Counted from the stretch's first letter, positions 35,276 through 46,976 are shown. The stretch: DNA of 64,000 nucleotides from Toxonevra muliebris (GCA_963691655.1 OY829328.1:75830400-75894399); one strand, 5' to 3'. Numbers and translations: made by a program. Notes: generated by a model from the sequence alone, not told the origin.

Positions 35276-36688
35276 CGCAAACTACTTCGACAACAGAATT
35301 TTAATATGCGATACTGATGACGGCGTGAAGCAATATCGTGCCAAAGGAGGCGTTCCGCAGGGCTCCGTTATCGGCCCAACGGCTATGGAACGCAATATAT
35401 GACGGCATCCTCAAATTGGATCTCCCGCAGGATACAACAATCATAGGATATGCAGACGACATCGCGATAGTGGCAATAGCCAAACACCTGGACTCGCTAC
35501 AGGCTATATGTAACGATGTCATCTCAAGGGTGAGAAGATGGCTGTACAACTCGAAGCGGGAATTGGCAGAGCAGAAGACGGAAGTCGTGATATTGAGTAC
35601 CAGAATAGCACGTAAAGAGCTGGTCATTACGGTTGGTGATCATAACATCACCTCGCGTCCACCCATTAAGTACTTAGGAGTACTTATAGATTCTAGAATG
35701 ACGTTCAAGGATCACCTGAAAGCTGCTAGTGAAAAAGCAGCACGAATAAACAGCGCATTAACACGCATCATGCCGAATATAGGAGGCCCGCGCGAGGGCA
35801 GGCGCCGGCTGTTTTTAACGGTTACTACTGGGTGGACAGCAAGAAAACACACCAGAAGGATATCCGTGCGATATATAGGCTCAGTGCCCTGAGGGTTGCT
35901 AGCGCGTATCGCACAGTATCGGACGATGCTATTTGTGTCATAGCATGTAAGGTGCCCATAGATTTACAGGCACAAGAGATGAAGCGGTTATATGGGCGTG
36001 ACACAAAATCAACCGAAGCCATAAGAAGAGAAGAAAGACAGCGTACCATCATGGAATGGCAGCGAAGATGGGAGTCATCCGAGAAGGGTCGATGGACCTA
36101 CAATCTTATTACGGATATAGAAGAGTGGATATCACGCAGACATGGTGAACTGAATTACCACATTACGCAGCTGCTTAGTGGCCATGGGTGCTTCAAGCAG
36201 TACTTGCATAGAATCAACACCGGAGAAGAAGACCCGTTTTGCCCATGATGCCCAGAGGAACGGGCATCCACGTTTTAACAAAAACAGCGATGATCTGGAA
36301 AAAGCCTTTGGAGAACACCCTACAGAAAGGAATCTGACGACACAGATGTGTAACACAGCGGAAAAATGGAATGCAGCATGCAGAATGCAATTGCTGCAGA
36401 TATGATGACCACTCTGTTTAATGCAGAACGTGAGCGCAAAGTCGAGCGCACGGCAAACACTACAAATATGGAGCCAGATATCGTCGACCGAAGATAAAAC
36501 CGAACAGAATTGGACAGAAACCAATACTGACGATTGAGCACTAAGCTCATTACGGCCTTCCGACGTAATACCTAATGGTGGTTCCGGGGGAGGAATATCC
36601 GTACGGACGAGAGGTCGTTTTAGCGTGAGAATGTCACGCACTGACTGGGTGGCTCTTTATGCTTTCCTCCTCGTTAAAAAAAAAAAAA
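35276..36688 (+). mobile_element. R1-like LINE, copy 2, 5'-truncated
   Basis: Starts within the RT palm (ANYFDNRIL, GGVPQGSVIG), includes GYADDIAIVAIAKHL near 35449, the thumb (KYLGVLIDSRMTFKDHL) and the C-terminal YGRDTKSTEAIRREERQR block. It continues to a Cys-rich stretch ending EEDPFCP and to the shared 3' UTR and poly(A) at 36676-36688. Frame breaks occur near 35400 and at about 35828, where about 28 bases present in copy 1 are missing. Apart from indels it is nearly identical to copy 1, so the two are recent relatives. (TTAGG)n follows the poly(A). Confidence 0.87.
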
Positions 36689-36790
36689 GGTTAGGTTAGG
36701 TTAGGCTAGGATAGGTTGGAGTGGCTGTGGAGAGGCACCCTTAGGCCTGAACGGTCCATTATGATACTACATAGTTGGATCTACAGTCTA
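36689..36790 (-). repeat. (TTAGG)n tail and shared 3' end of a minus-strand retroelement
   Basis: Plus-strand GGTTAGGTTAGG units follow the LINE poly(A) and lead into GGTTGGAGTGGC and CCATTATGATACTACA. Read on minus this is a 3' end with a (TAACC)n tail. It is the same family as 5690-5760, but the unique parts have diverged. Confidence 0.6.
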
Positions 36791-36941
36791 ACGCCGATTT
36801 CGAACGACGGTGTGGCATTTTTTTTATCGACTTGGTGGTTTTGCCATTACCAACCAATGTGCGTACTTGTACACTATCTTATAATTCTCATACACTTCAT
36901 ATTGATAGTGAATATAAGAAAGTTATGAAAATTAATCACCA

Positions 36942-37010
36942 GACAAAGACGGGAATCGAACCCGAACCTCCCAGATGAAAGTGCACTACCCACTAGACTA
37001 TCGAGGTCAT
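36942..37010 (-). repeat. tRNA-Glu-like sequence (SINE head or pseudo-tRNA)
   Basis: On minus, an A-box TAGTCTAGTGG and a perfect B-box GGTTCGATTCC are spaced 38 bases apart, as in a tRNA gene. The stretch CTTTCATCTGGGAGG recalls the tRNA-Glu anticodon arm. Acceptor and anticodon stems do not pair properly, so it is not a functional tRNA. It overlaps the stop codon of the RTE-like fragment and shares its strand. Confidence 0.5.
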
Positions 37011-37437
37011 CTGCCGGTGCCAGTTAGTAAGGCCAAGTGCAGTCAGGTCCCCCAGTACCTGATCTTTAAAACAGAGATTAGGTCGTTCTCTTCTGCGCGT
37101 TCCACCTCCGTGGCTCGAATAAAACACCCTTCTAGTCGGAACACTCACGTTCATTCGCTCAACATGACACAGCCAGCGAACCCGCGTTTGACTACATCAT
37201 GTTTCCATCTTATATGATAAACGTTGTCCACGCACACTGGATCATAGATCTTGCGGAGTATCTTCCTCTCGAATGCTCCCAACAGCCTCTCATCATTGGT
37301 GGTCAATGTCCACGTCTAAGCGCCGTACATTAGGACTGGAAGGATGAGGGACTTGAAGAGCGTTATTTTCGTACGTCGAGAGAGGATTCTGCTTCTCAAT
37401 TGCCTACTGAGCCCGTATTAACACCTGTTGGCAAAAG
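36998..37437 (-). mobile_element. RTE-like LINE C-terminal fragment
   Basis: Minus-strand translation reads YGLSRQLRSRILSRRTKITL, FKSLILPVLMYGA, a stop, TWTLTTNDERLLGAFERKIL, RKIYDPV, and after one frameshift RMNVSVPTRRVF, FKDQVLGDLTALGLTNWHRQ and a stop at about 37000. The order and motifs are those of the RT C-terminus of RTE-type LINEs. Confidence 0.75.
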
Positions 37438-37565
37438 TTATACTTCGCTTGACCTTCGCTTGCCACTGTTGACAATTCCAAATTCGAAGTCATCAAGGAT
37501 TTCGTTTATCTTGGATTCAGCATCAACACCAACAATAATGTCAGCCTTGAGATCAAGCACTCTTT
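37438..37565 (+). mobile_element. RTE-like LINE RT fragment, inverted relative to its neighbour
   Basis: Plus-strand translation gives ATVDNSKFEVIKDFVYLGFS and INTNNNVSLEIK. This block normally directly precedes the one encoded on the opposite strand at 36998-37437. The two pieces are now head to head. Confidence 0.65.
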
Positions 37566-37569
37566 AACT

Positions 37570-37815
37570 AGTTTTGATTTTGTGGTGGTGAATTGAAGCG
37601 ATTTTATCTTCTGCGATATGACGCTTTATTAGTCTTTCTAATAGCTAGAACTTCAGCCTTTAACACCGAGGCGTCATTAGTTAAACGTAAATATTGATTT
37701 ATTTCCACCTGCGGTGTGTGCACCCCGCACCCCCCAGGCCATTTTAGAACCATCAACAAAAATGGGAATGTCGATAATAGGGCCATTATTCAGGGTGAAG
37801 TGAGGGCCATTGAAT
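37570..37815 (-). mobile_element. LINE RNase H fragment
   Basis: Minus strand reads IDIPIFVDGSKMAWGVRG and, in the adjacent frame, DASVLKAEVLAIRK. These are the first two RNase H blocks (xxxDGSK and KAExxAI) of LOA/I-type LINEs. Truncated on both sides. Confidence 0.65.
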
Positions 37816-39399
37816 GCCTTCTTACAGTAACAGTTTCCATTTTCATTTCCGTTTATAAAAATTATGAAATATATACCAGAAAAGAGTTTAATCATCAATA
37901 AAATGCAATACAAAGTGAAGTAGCAATTTTTATTTATTTTTGTTTTCGCTCCCCGCCATTACCCCAAGGAAATTTAATCATATCAGGAACACTTGCAATA
38001 AACAGCTTCTACATATTAAATTGTAACATTAGCTGAGCAAGCGAAATTTTGCGCAAAGTTATAGGCGTTTTGTGTTCCACACACATTAAGCACACACACA
38101 CACAAATGAATGTATGTCTCTACATACATATGTACATAAATGCAACAAAACAATCATATGCAACGCATGAAACAACAAAAGCATCAAAATTATACACATC
38201 AACCAACAACAGAGCCTCAATCCACCATTTGTATACTATGCAGTACAAGATACGTAGCTACATATGAGAACCTCAAAATGAACCTAACAACCACATACTA
38301 GCAGTCAGCACACTTGCACTCGCATTTGTAGTGTGGCAGTAGTAGCACAGTAGTGGCGAGTAACTGGCGGCAGTACAACATTAACTTTGTCCATTACAAA
38401 ATTACACACTCTCTTGTCTATTAATAAATTTTGTTACATACACCATCACCACCCCCACTCACAGTCTCTGGCAGCTTTTCCAATTCATACATGACAGCGA
38501 TGCATCATAAATATGTACTTATGTGTGGGTTTGAGTGCGTGTTTGTGTGCGTGTGTGTAGACATCATCATCATCATCATCATATTTCGTTCGTTTATTTC
38601 GTTCTTATGTCGATATGCGTTTATGTGTGTGTCTTGTATATGTTTTGCTGCATTGAGTGTCGCATGTTCGCTTAAATGCAACAAAATGATCCCAAGTGAA
38701 ATTTCCAAAATGAACATGAAAATTGCACTTTACTTGGTCCAGGCTGTGAGAGAAACCGACTGACAGTCAAACAGACATATTTGGTTTTGCTATTCGTAGC
38801 AAATCTCATTTCTGGCAACGTGTATGAGCGTGTGAATTTACCATCCCATTAGGAAAAGTTAAGAGGATTCTTTGACTTAAGCTTGAGGAAATTAAGAAAA
38901 AAACTATTCAGGTCTCTCTCTTGTATTAAGGCTTAATTCAGGTCTGATATTAGAAACGAAAATTAAGCCTGGAGAATAATTCATTTTTAAATTTATGACT
39001 AAAGTTGGAAAATAACTCTGGTCTATTTCCTGAATTCGATGTTGAAACTGAGGCCTGAATTCAATAATGAAATCAAGAAATAATATATGGTTAAAAACTA
39101 CCAGGTGAAAATAAATACCATGACTGGAATATGAGTCAAGAACTCAAATGATTAACCTATGTAAGCACACATTATCCACCAAAGCTAATAAGAACTTTAT
39201 GGTTCTGTGCAGAGACCGAAAATTATGATTATTTTATAAAATTTAATTGAAAAAAATTTTTTGACTTGTTGTAAATGTCGGAGAGCATAGTTGAGTACTC
39301 CAAAATGATACTCAATGCATGTTCTACTAAAACCCGTAAAGATTTTTATTTTTTGTGAGTGTTAAAACTATAACAAAAATTAAAACTAATTATTATTTA
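37816..39399. other. Non-coding with small microsatellites
   Basis: (CA)n at 38089-38103, (TG)n at 38520-38560 and (CAT)n at 38562-38581. The frame at 38431-38763 spans these repeats and is not supported. Confidence 0.5.
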
Positions 39400-40065
39400 T
39401 AGATTATTATTTTTTAAAGAATTGAAATAATTTTTTGGGTTTTATTTTTTTTCTCAAGAATAACAATTATTTTTTAGTTTAATTTTTTGGCTCAAAAATA
39501 AAAATTAACTTTTGAGTTTTATTTTCCTGCTCGGGAATAAAAATTATTTTTTGAGTTTAATTTTTTGGCTCAAAAATAATAACTATTTTTTGAGTTTTAT
39601 TTTCCTGCTCGGAAGTAGAAATTAATTTTTGAGTTTAATTTTTAGGCTCAAAAATAAAAATTATTTTCTGAGTTTTTTTTAAAGAACAAAAATAAAAAAA
39701 ACTTTTGAGTTTTATTTTCCTGCTCGGGAATAGAAATTATTTTTTGAGTTTAATTTTTTGGCTCAAAAATAATAACTATTTTTTGAGTTTCATTTTCCTG
39801 CTCGGAAGTATAAATTAATTTTTGAGTTTAATTTTTAGGCTCAAAAATAAAAATTATTTTCTGAGTTTTTTTTAAAGAACAAAAATAAAAATTAACTTTT
39901 GAGTTTTATTTTCCTGCTCGGGAATAAAAATTATTTTTGAGTTTAATTTTTAGGCTCAAAAATAAAAATTAATTTTTGAGCTTATTTTTCTGCTCGGGAA
40001 TAAAAATTATTTTTTGAGTTTAATTTTTCTGCTCACAAATAAAAATTAAAATGTGAGTTTTATTA
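39400..40065 (+). repeat. AT-rich tandem repeat with 194-bp higher-order period
   Basis: Short modules alternate: TTTTGAGTTTTATTTTCCTGCTCGGGAA and TTTTGAGTTTAATTTTTGGCTCAAAAATA. The composite unit starting GAGTTTTATTTTCCTGCTCGGGAAT recurs at 39513, 39707 and 39901, exactly 194 bases apart each time. CTCAAAAATA...TTTTTTGAG pairs give repeated small hairpins. Confidence 0.85.
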
Positions 40066-40445
40066 TGTTTTTGAAAACGAAAACCTCAAAACTTCTGAGC
40101 ACGGTGATAAACTTTTTCCCCTTAAACTTCCGTTCACCGACGCCAATTGTCGTTCAAGCTTCAAACACAATTTTCTAAGATGCCTAATCCATAAGCTCAA
40201 CTACCCAGCTTTTGAATTCGTTTGAGATCTCTCCATTAAGTAAAGAATACGGCGATGAGAGTCCTAAGATAAAGTATACTTATTTATATTCGTGCTCACA
40301 ATAATAAAAAGCTATATGCCGTTTTGATTTCCTGAGCAAGAAAGTAGAACTCAAAAAATCATTTTTGGTCTTGAGCAGAAGAATTTAACTTTATTTTTAT
40401 TCTCGAGAAAAAAAAAATTATAAAAATCATAATTTGATTTTTTCG
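40066..40445. other. Non-coding spacer
   Basis: Lies between the 194-bp-period repeat and the polypurine tract. A few TTGAGCAGAA and CTCAAAAA words echo the neighbouring repeat. No gene. Confidence 0.5.
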
Positions 40446-41220
40446 GTTGAGCTAAAAAATTAAATAGAGAAGAGTGAGAGAGAAGATCGAGAGGGAAGAA
40501 AAGCGAGAGGGAAAGGAGAGCTAGAAGGGAAGAAGATCGAGAGGGGAAGAAAAGCGTGGGGGGAAATGGAGAGGGGAAGAAAAGCGTGGGGGGAAAATGG
40601 AGAGGGGAAGAAGAGCTAGAAGGGAAGAAGATCGAGAGGGAAAAAAGAGCGAGAGGGGAAGAAGAGCGAGAGGGGAAGAAGAGTTAAAGGGGAAGAAGAG
40701 CGAGAGGGGAAGAAAAGAGAGAGCGGAAAAGAAGAGCTAGAAGGGAAGAAAGAAGAGCGAGAGAGAAAGAAGAGCGAGGGCGGAGAAAGGAAAAGAGAAG
40801 AAAAGAAACAGAGAGGGGGGAGGAAAAATTGTAATAAAAGAGGAAAGTGAAAGAAGGAGGGAAAGAAAATATGGAAAAGGGAGGAGAAAGAGAGAGTATA
40901 AAAGAGTGCAAAAGGGATGAAAGCGGGCAGAAAGGAGATTGAGTGAGGATAAATAAAGTGAGGGGGTTGGTTACAGAAATGGGAAAAATAGAAAAATGTA
41001 AAGAGAGAATGATTAGAAGAAAAGAGTAGGGTAATAGGAAAAGAAAGAAAAATTTGAGAAAGAGAATGGGAATAGGAAGTTTTTCAAAAATCAAAAGAAG
41101 AGGGAAGGCGTAAAGAGAAAATAGTGGAATAGAGAGTTTAAAGGAGCAGGTGAAGACAGAGCCTAAGATGAGGAAGAAATAAATATACAAAATAAAGTAA
41201 AAAAGAAAAGAGAAAGAGAT
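40446..41220 (+). repeat. Polypurine (GA-rich) tract of about 770 bases
   Basis: The plus strand is almost wholly A and G, with GAGAGGGGAAGAAGAGCGAG units dominating the first 300 bases and looser purine runs after. The minus-strand frame 40684-41190 (Ser/Leu/Phe/Pro only) is a by-product. Such tracts can form triplex DNA. Confidence 0.9.
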
Positions 41221-43517
41221 AAAAAATAGATCTGCGGTATACCAATCACTTGTCCAGATGATAACAATGATTAACGAAACTAATACTAGGAATAATGCCT
41301 TAGTAAAAGCTCTAAGCTCTCAAGAAGAGTAGAAGGAAAAAAGAATAATGATTACCACCTCTAGTTCTGTGACGAGTTTCTCTTTTGTAAAAGGAGCAAA
41401 TTTTTCAAAAATTTCAGAAAAACTGTGAACAATAACATTTGAAAATTCGAAAAACGGAATTCACTCTTGAGCATTTTTCATTGCATTTTCTGCTGGGGCA
41501 GTACCCAATACAAACATGTAGGTAAAATAAATTACATACACATATCCATATACGTACACAACTGTATTACTTGCATTTCTTCTCTATCTCTCTCTTTCTA
41601 TGTTTTTCTCTTTGCGGTTATGTATAGTTATAAATGTGAAAATACAGCGATTCCTGGTTAAATGAGTCGAAAGTTGATGAAAAATCTAAATTTTTAGATT
41701 TAATAAAACAAAAATTACTTGGGTGAGCTTGGTGAATGAGTGCAAGACTGGAGTTCCAGCTGCTGTATTGTTCTAATAAGATGAATCAAATGATTTTTTG
41801 AAAATACAAACTTTCTTCCCCCCATTTCTTTACAAAACCAGTTTGATATCCGATTAGCCGAGGAAATCTTAGCTTAGTTTAATGTCAAATTCTTTAATTT
41901 GAAATTTTACTGTAATTTTAAACTTTTGAAGTGGAAACGAAATTAAGCAGTGGTCAATTAACCGGGGAAGGATCTGACTGCTACTGTCTGAGTATATTAC
42001 TATATCTCTTCTTCTGCACCTACGTTTGAGGTTAAACTAATCACATAACTGAATGGCGAAAACTTCTTCTTGAAAGTTCCGCGTAGAGGAATTTTAAATA
42101 AATTGGTTTGATGTAATTAATATTGCTAATTTCAAAATGTAAAATGTTTTTCGTAAAAGTTGAATTGAAAATTGTTGTAATGCATGATACTTTTTTGTCA
42201 ATTTGCTACATTTTTCAAAAAGCTTGCATACTTTTAGGATAAAAATAAATCCCAAATGTGTGCTTTGTGATAACTGTGATAAGATAAACGTATAACAGCG
42301 AGTTATTCTGTATTATTATTATTTAATAGAAACCGAATTAGTATGGCGTATTTTTATTATTAAAACAATATGACCCTAAAAGTATACCGTAATTTTATTA
42401 TTTTATATGTAAATATAATTCAATTAATATTGAACTTGTATTGTGATATGAAAAAATTAAAACATTCTTTTTTTTAGTCACAGGTTATAAATTTCTAACA
42501 TTCTACATTGCAATATTCAAAATGACGTTTAACAGGAGTGGTGAAAAGTATGCAACCCTGCTGCACTCATGTCAATACTTTGATCCTTTCAGTAAATTTG
42601 TCTTAAAATAATTGTCTTGAAATAATAATAAAATGAAAATGGTGAATTTGTGCGAAGACTTAATTGAGAACCGTAGCTAAGAGTTTTTATAATATTTGCA
42701 TGTGACTCCCTATATATTTGTCGCTTATTGACATGCAATTTTCACTGAAATTTCAGTTGTAGAAAATGGTGTAAACTAAGAATGCGTTTCATTTTAAATT
42801 GTCAAGATACCACCATCTTCTCAGCCGGTATTCATTTGTATACTCCTTTGATTGTTGCCACGTGATAGAAACATAAAAAAAAAATTAAAATAAGAACGAA
42901 GAAGAAGAAGCTTATCAGAAATAGTAAAAGTTTTCTAATTAAAAAAGTTTATTTAAGTGAACGAGGAAAATAATGATTGCCATGACAATTTTATTTTATT
43001 TTTTATTTTATTTTATTTGTTTTTTTTTTTTTTTTTTTTTTTTTGGTTTTTTGTAATTTGTGTTCGTGTATTTGATCATCAAAAGAAAATGCGCCGGAAA
43101 TGTGAAGACAATTTTCGTTGTACCTATTCTTATTTTGTGTGTTTTCAGCAAAGGAAATGAAACGTTTTTGTGTATGTTTCTTTTTTTTTTTTTTTTTTGT
43201 ATTTGTGAGAAAAGTCAAAACACAAAGAAACCCGAAATTAATTCGAAAATTCAAGGCGAAAAAGAAATAAATGTATTTATTTAAATATTGATGTAATTAC
43301 TTTTTCTTATAGACCTACAACATTTTTTAACTCATACATAACTTTTTTTTAAATTTCAACAGCTAGAAGAAAAAAAAACATAGAGACAGACATTTAAAAT
43401 GCTTGTGCGTGCTGAACATGCTGACGATGGTTCCGTAATCCGTATTGGAACCATCAGTGTAGATTTTCACTTCCAAACTTCCATATTGCGCTACAAACAC
43501 GACATAATATACGTCGT
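41221..43517. other. Non-coding, AT-rich
   Basis: No supported gene. Long T runs at 43017-43044 and 43182-43198 create spurious Phe or Lys-rich frames. Confidence 0.5.
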
Positions 43518-44290
43518 AACGTAACTTTCTTTCTATGGCTGGGGTAGAACTCAGCGGGCTCCAGTGGTCCGTTCGTTACAAAATTTGTTGATTGCAGGGA
43601 ACACTCACTTTCTGTTATTGAGACACATTCTTTTAATTCACAATATTTTAATTTAAAATTAAATTTAATATCCTAGAATTCTTTAATTAATAATAACACA
43701 ATAAATGATTCACAGTGTCACCGTACTCCGGTGCTGTATTGGTCCTCTGGGCAATCGTATGGAGCATGCAGAGCGTTGACTACGATGTATCAGATGCGCC
43801 TGGTAGGGCGAGCGCGCGGAGAGTGCAGAGCGTTGACTACGATGTCTGAGATGCGCCAAGTAGGGCGAGCATGCGAAGTGTTGACGGTGTCTGAGATACG
43901 CCTGGTAAGGCGGGAATGAGAAGCGTGCAGATCGTTGACTATGAGGTATCGGACGAGCGTGCGGGGCGTTGTTCACAATATATAATGTGCGCCTAAAAGG
44001 GCAACCATGCAGAGCGTAGCTTGATGTGTCGCGGGTTTTAAAGTCATGGTTGTGAGAGGGGCGTTGGCCGGATGAACCGATCCAAAACGACTCTACTCGT
44101 TCCGTCATGTGCTCATCAGTCAAGTGGCGAATGGCTGGGTACACCAATCCGAAACGTCACTTGTCGCTCCACCTGATGCCCAATATCAGTTCGTTTGCAT
44201 TTGTTGGGTCACGGGTGCGAAAGGGGCGACGGGCCGGATGAACCGAACCAAGTGTGACGACCGTCTTCCTTCACTACTCGATTACCACTC
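43518..44290 (+). repeat. GC-rich dispersed repeat, copy 2, with internal tandem units
   Basis: Full uninterrupted copy of the 22.1-23.5 kb repeat. The middle (43740-43990) contains about four tandem units carrying GCGTTGACTACGATG and GATGCGCCTGGTAGGGCGAG. It is much richer in GC than its surroundings. Reading frames on both strands here only reflect the periodicity. Confidence 0.65.
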
Positions 44291-44639
44291 ACTAGGTATT
44301 GTGTGTGTCTCTTTGATGCGTGTGATTCTTCTTCTTCCTCACTTCGCTTTCGATTTCCAGTCGCTACTGGAATTGTGGTGGTGTTGCTTCGTTGTCACGC
44401 ACTTGTTGGCTAGCTTTGATCATGTTTGTGAAATTTTCAAATAACCGTCACAGTATACTGTCTTGTTTTCTTATTCTCTCTATATGTCTGCCTACATAGC
44501 ATGATATTGCCGTTACTTGTGTGTGCACTGCTGGCAGCATGAACCATAGTATTTGTTGTTGTTAGTTCTTTTTATGTACGTGACTTCTACATGGTTGTCC
44601 CAGGGACAAAAATCGCTGCGTCGTCCCCCAGTGGGAACA

Positions 44640-44965
44640 ATGCTAGGTTGTGCTATACAATTTGTTTGGCCCAAAATTGTGCCGTCACAACGTATATAGC
44701 ACAAGCGAAAAAAGTTCCGCTATATGCAATCAATCAGAGGCGACTAGGTCGACTATCTCACTTAAGCTTATGAGATTAACTGCGAGAAGTCGACTCTCTG
44801 CTTAATTGTATGTAGCCGATCTCCATATGACTTCGTTCGCTAAACACTAACAACTAGCATAACTTCGTTTCTTATTAGTTTCGTATGAGTGCAACAACAA
44901 CGCGATTTCCCTTGCAAAATTTTTGACTCACCCTCGCTAAAGAAGTTTCACTTCCAAAAAATATC
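44640..44965 (-). repeat. Inverted repeat left of the serpin gene
   Basis: Read on minus, this matches 47405-47650 on plus closely: GAAACTTCTTTAGCGAGGGT, AAATCGCGTTGTTGTTG, CTCATACGAAACTAATAAG, AAACGAAGTTATGCT and GCAGAGAGTCGACTTCT all recur. Non-coding. The end with CTTCTTTAGCGAGGG faces the serpin. Confidence 0.8.
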
Positions 44966-45548
44966 ATAATTACAAAATTTCGAATGTTTGGCAATTAGAA
45001 TGCATGAAGAATACCTAACACAAATTAAAGAATATATCATTACTAGTGAAATTTGTGAAACACTTATTTAATGCCACATTAAAGTGGATGTTGCCTATAG
45101 GCCACATCAGGCATGAAAGGTTTAAGGCTGAGCTAAAAAAGAATTTAAAAATTAATAATAAGAAAAAAGTGAATTGAATATTTTTAATTTCAGTTAGTTG
45201 ATCTGCAGCATTCAACTCGTACGGTTTGAGCAAATAGTGGCGCATAATATTTTAAGTCTTAGAAGACGGTAATAATAAATTAATAAAAAAAACAGGAACA
45301 ATAAAACTTATACACTTGTATATAATACGAAGATAATAAAAAATAAAAAACGAAAGTAGTAATCCGGTTTGTGAGTTGATCAGCAAATGACTCAATAACT
45401 TAAATGCACAGATTAAAACACTTTACAAAATATTCTAATTACAAGAACGACCAAGAACGTGGCCTTAAACAAAGAAACTAATTTGGAATAAAATCAGCGA
45501 GAACATTTGAAAGAAAAAACCCATTCAAATAGTAAAAAATTAAATAAA
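44966..45548 (+). other. Serpin upstream region
   Basis: Between the left inverted repeat and the serpin ATG. It should hold the promoter and 5' UTR. TATATAATA at about 45320 is the only TATA-like word at a plausible distance, but the region is AT-rich. No clear initiator or NF-kB site. Confidence 0.3.
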
Positions 45549-46976
45549 ATGTTATTACGCAAAGCATTACTTATCGCTATATTGACAACATTGGCTGAAG
45601 TCATACAATCACAACAAATCCCCAAATCGCAACTTATTTCCATTTCTAATATCAATCCACCAGTGGCAGCATTATCACTTACGACCAGTTCAAAATGCCC
45701 CTCCAACAACAACAATCAACACGATATATGCCCACAGTCTAATATAGCGCATTCGCAAGATATCACTTCATTGGAGAATTTTAAACGCATCTCAAAAGGT
45801 GCTCAAAAGTTCGCTTTAGAATTCTTAACACAAATGTCAGATCTGTTCCATCAAGAACATATAAATCATGATTACATGATATCCCCATTCTCTGTTTGGG
45901 CACTACTTTCACTCCTAACTGAAGCAGCATCTGGCCGAACGTTAAGCCAATTACGTACCACGTTGCACATTCAGGATGAAGATCAGCTCGCATTGCGTGG
46001 AGCATTCAGCGGAGTTAAAAAATATTTACAATTAAAAACTTCAACGATTGAGATTGCATCTTTTCAGGCATTATTTATCGATAGACAAGAATGTCTTGAT
46101 GAGAATTACAAAAGTGTCGTCGAGAGTTGTTACGGTGGAAAAGTTGAATCGGTACGATTCGATCAAGTTCAGTTTACAACAAATTACATTCAAAATATTG
46201 TAGAAGCAGCAACAAATAAATTGATAACATACAGATTGAAACCAGAGGATTTAGAAGAGAAAGGTTTACTTATGATCTCAACGCTTTACTTCAGTGGACA
46301 ATGGAAGATACACTTTAATACATCACTGACACGTTCAGAACCTTTCTACGATGATCATGGTACTTCTATGGGGAATATTGAAATGATGATTCAAGAATCC
46401 AATTTCAAGAACACCCGAATGAATGAATTGGAAGGACATGTTTTGGAATTGCCGTATGGAAATGAAGATAGATTCTGTATGCTGATTATTCTACCACAAA
46501 AAGGTGTTTCAATTAATAAAGTTATACACAATTTACAAGGAGTTGGTATTGAACCGATTTTCGCAAAATTAACCGCTATTGGAGAACGCTATAAAGACGA
46601 AGAAGTTGAGTTGCATCTACCAAAATTTACTACTACATCAGATATGCTAGTGAATGAAGCTTTGGAAAAGTTGGGAATTGTAGATGTTTTTGATCCTCGC
46701 AATGCAAATTTATCCAAACTCGGCCATTCGTCGCTATTTGTTTCGTCAATTACACATAATACAAAGATAATTGTTAATGAAGTAGGCACTAAGGCTGCTG
46801 GAGTAACATCAGCTGTACTGGAAAACAAACGGACACCATCAATATTTCATTTGAATCGCCCGTTCCTTTATTTAGTTGTTGATAAACATTCCAATCTGTT
46901 ACTCTTTGCCGGACAAATATCTAATCCAAATAAGTTGAGCTACAGAAAAAATGAGATCACATTTCCAAAGGAATAA
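45549..46976 (+). CDS. Spn77Ba: Secreted inhibitory serpin, Spn77Ba-like
   Basis: Single-exon reading frame of 475 residues. The open frame extends 14 codons upstream only if TTG at 45507 is read as a start; the first ATG is at 45549 and is followed by a hydrophobic signal peptide (about residues 1-22), so I start there. Residues 23-80 are a low-complexity N-terminal extension with two Cys. The serpin fold begins near residue 80 and contains ISPFSVW (111-117), a hinge GTKAAG (413-418) and the C-terminal NRPFLYLV and LLLFAGQ signatures. Family spacing of the reactive loop (8 residues before NRPF) puts P1 at Lys427 and P1' at Arg428, so a trypsin-like target is likely. Many segments match what I know of Drosophila Spn77Ba, which limits tracheal melanization by inhibiting a serine protease. 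A paralogue (Spn77Bb/Bc type) is possible. No internal stops. Related inverted repeats lie on both sides. Confidence 0.9.
   Translation: MLLRKALLIAILTTLAEVIQSQQIPKSQLISISNINPPVAALSLTTSSKCPSNNNNQHDICPQSNIAHSQDITSLENFKRISKGAQKFALEFLTQMSDLFHQEHINHDYMISPFSVWALLSLLTEAASGRTLSQLRTTLHIQDEDQLALRGAFSGVKKYLQLKTSTIEIASFQALFIDRQECLDENYKSVVESCYGGKVESVRFDQVQFTTNYIQNIVEAATNKLITYRLKPEDLEEKGLLMISTLYFSGQWKIHFNTSLTRSEPFYDDHGTSMGNIEMMIQESNFKNTRMNELEGHVLELPYGNEDRFCMLIILPQKGVSINKVIHNLQGVGIEPIFAKLTAIGERYKDEEVELHLPKFTTTSDMLVNEALEKLGIVDVFDPRNANLSKLGHSSLFVSSITHNTKIIVNEVGTKAAGVTSAVLENKRTPSIFHLNRPFLYLVVDKHSNLLLFAGQISNPNKLSYRKNEITFPKE

Noticed and set aside
40684..41190. 168-residue minus-strand frame with a hydrophobic, serine-rich composition
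   Set aside because: Complement of the polypurine tract. It uses almost only Ser, Leu, Phe and Pro codons and shows no domain.
43003..43284. Lys-rich and Phe-rich frames on opposite strands
   Set aside because: Products of long A/T homopolymers.
45507..45548. Upstream extension of the serpin frame
   Set aside because: It starts with TTG, not ATG, and the signal peptide begins at the ATG at 45549.
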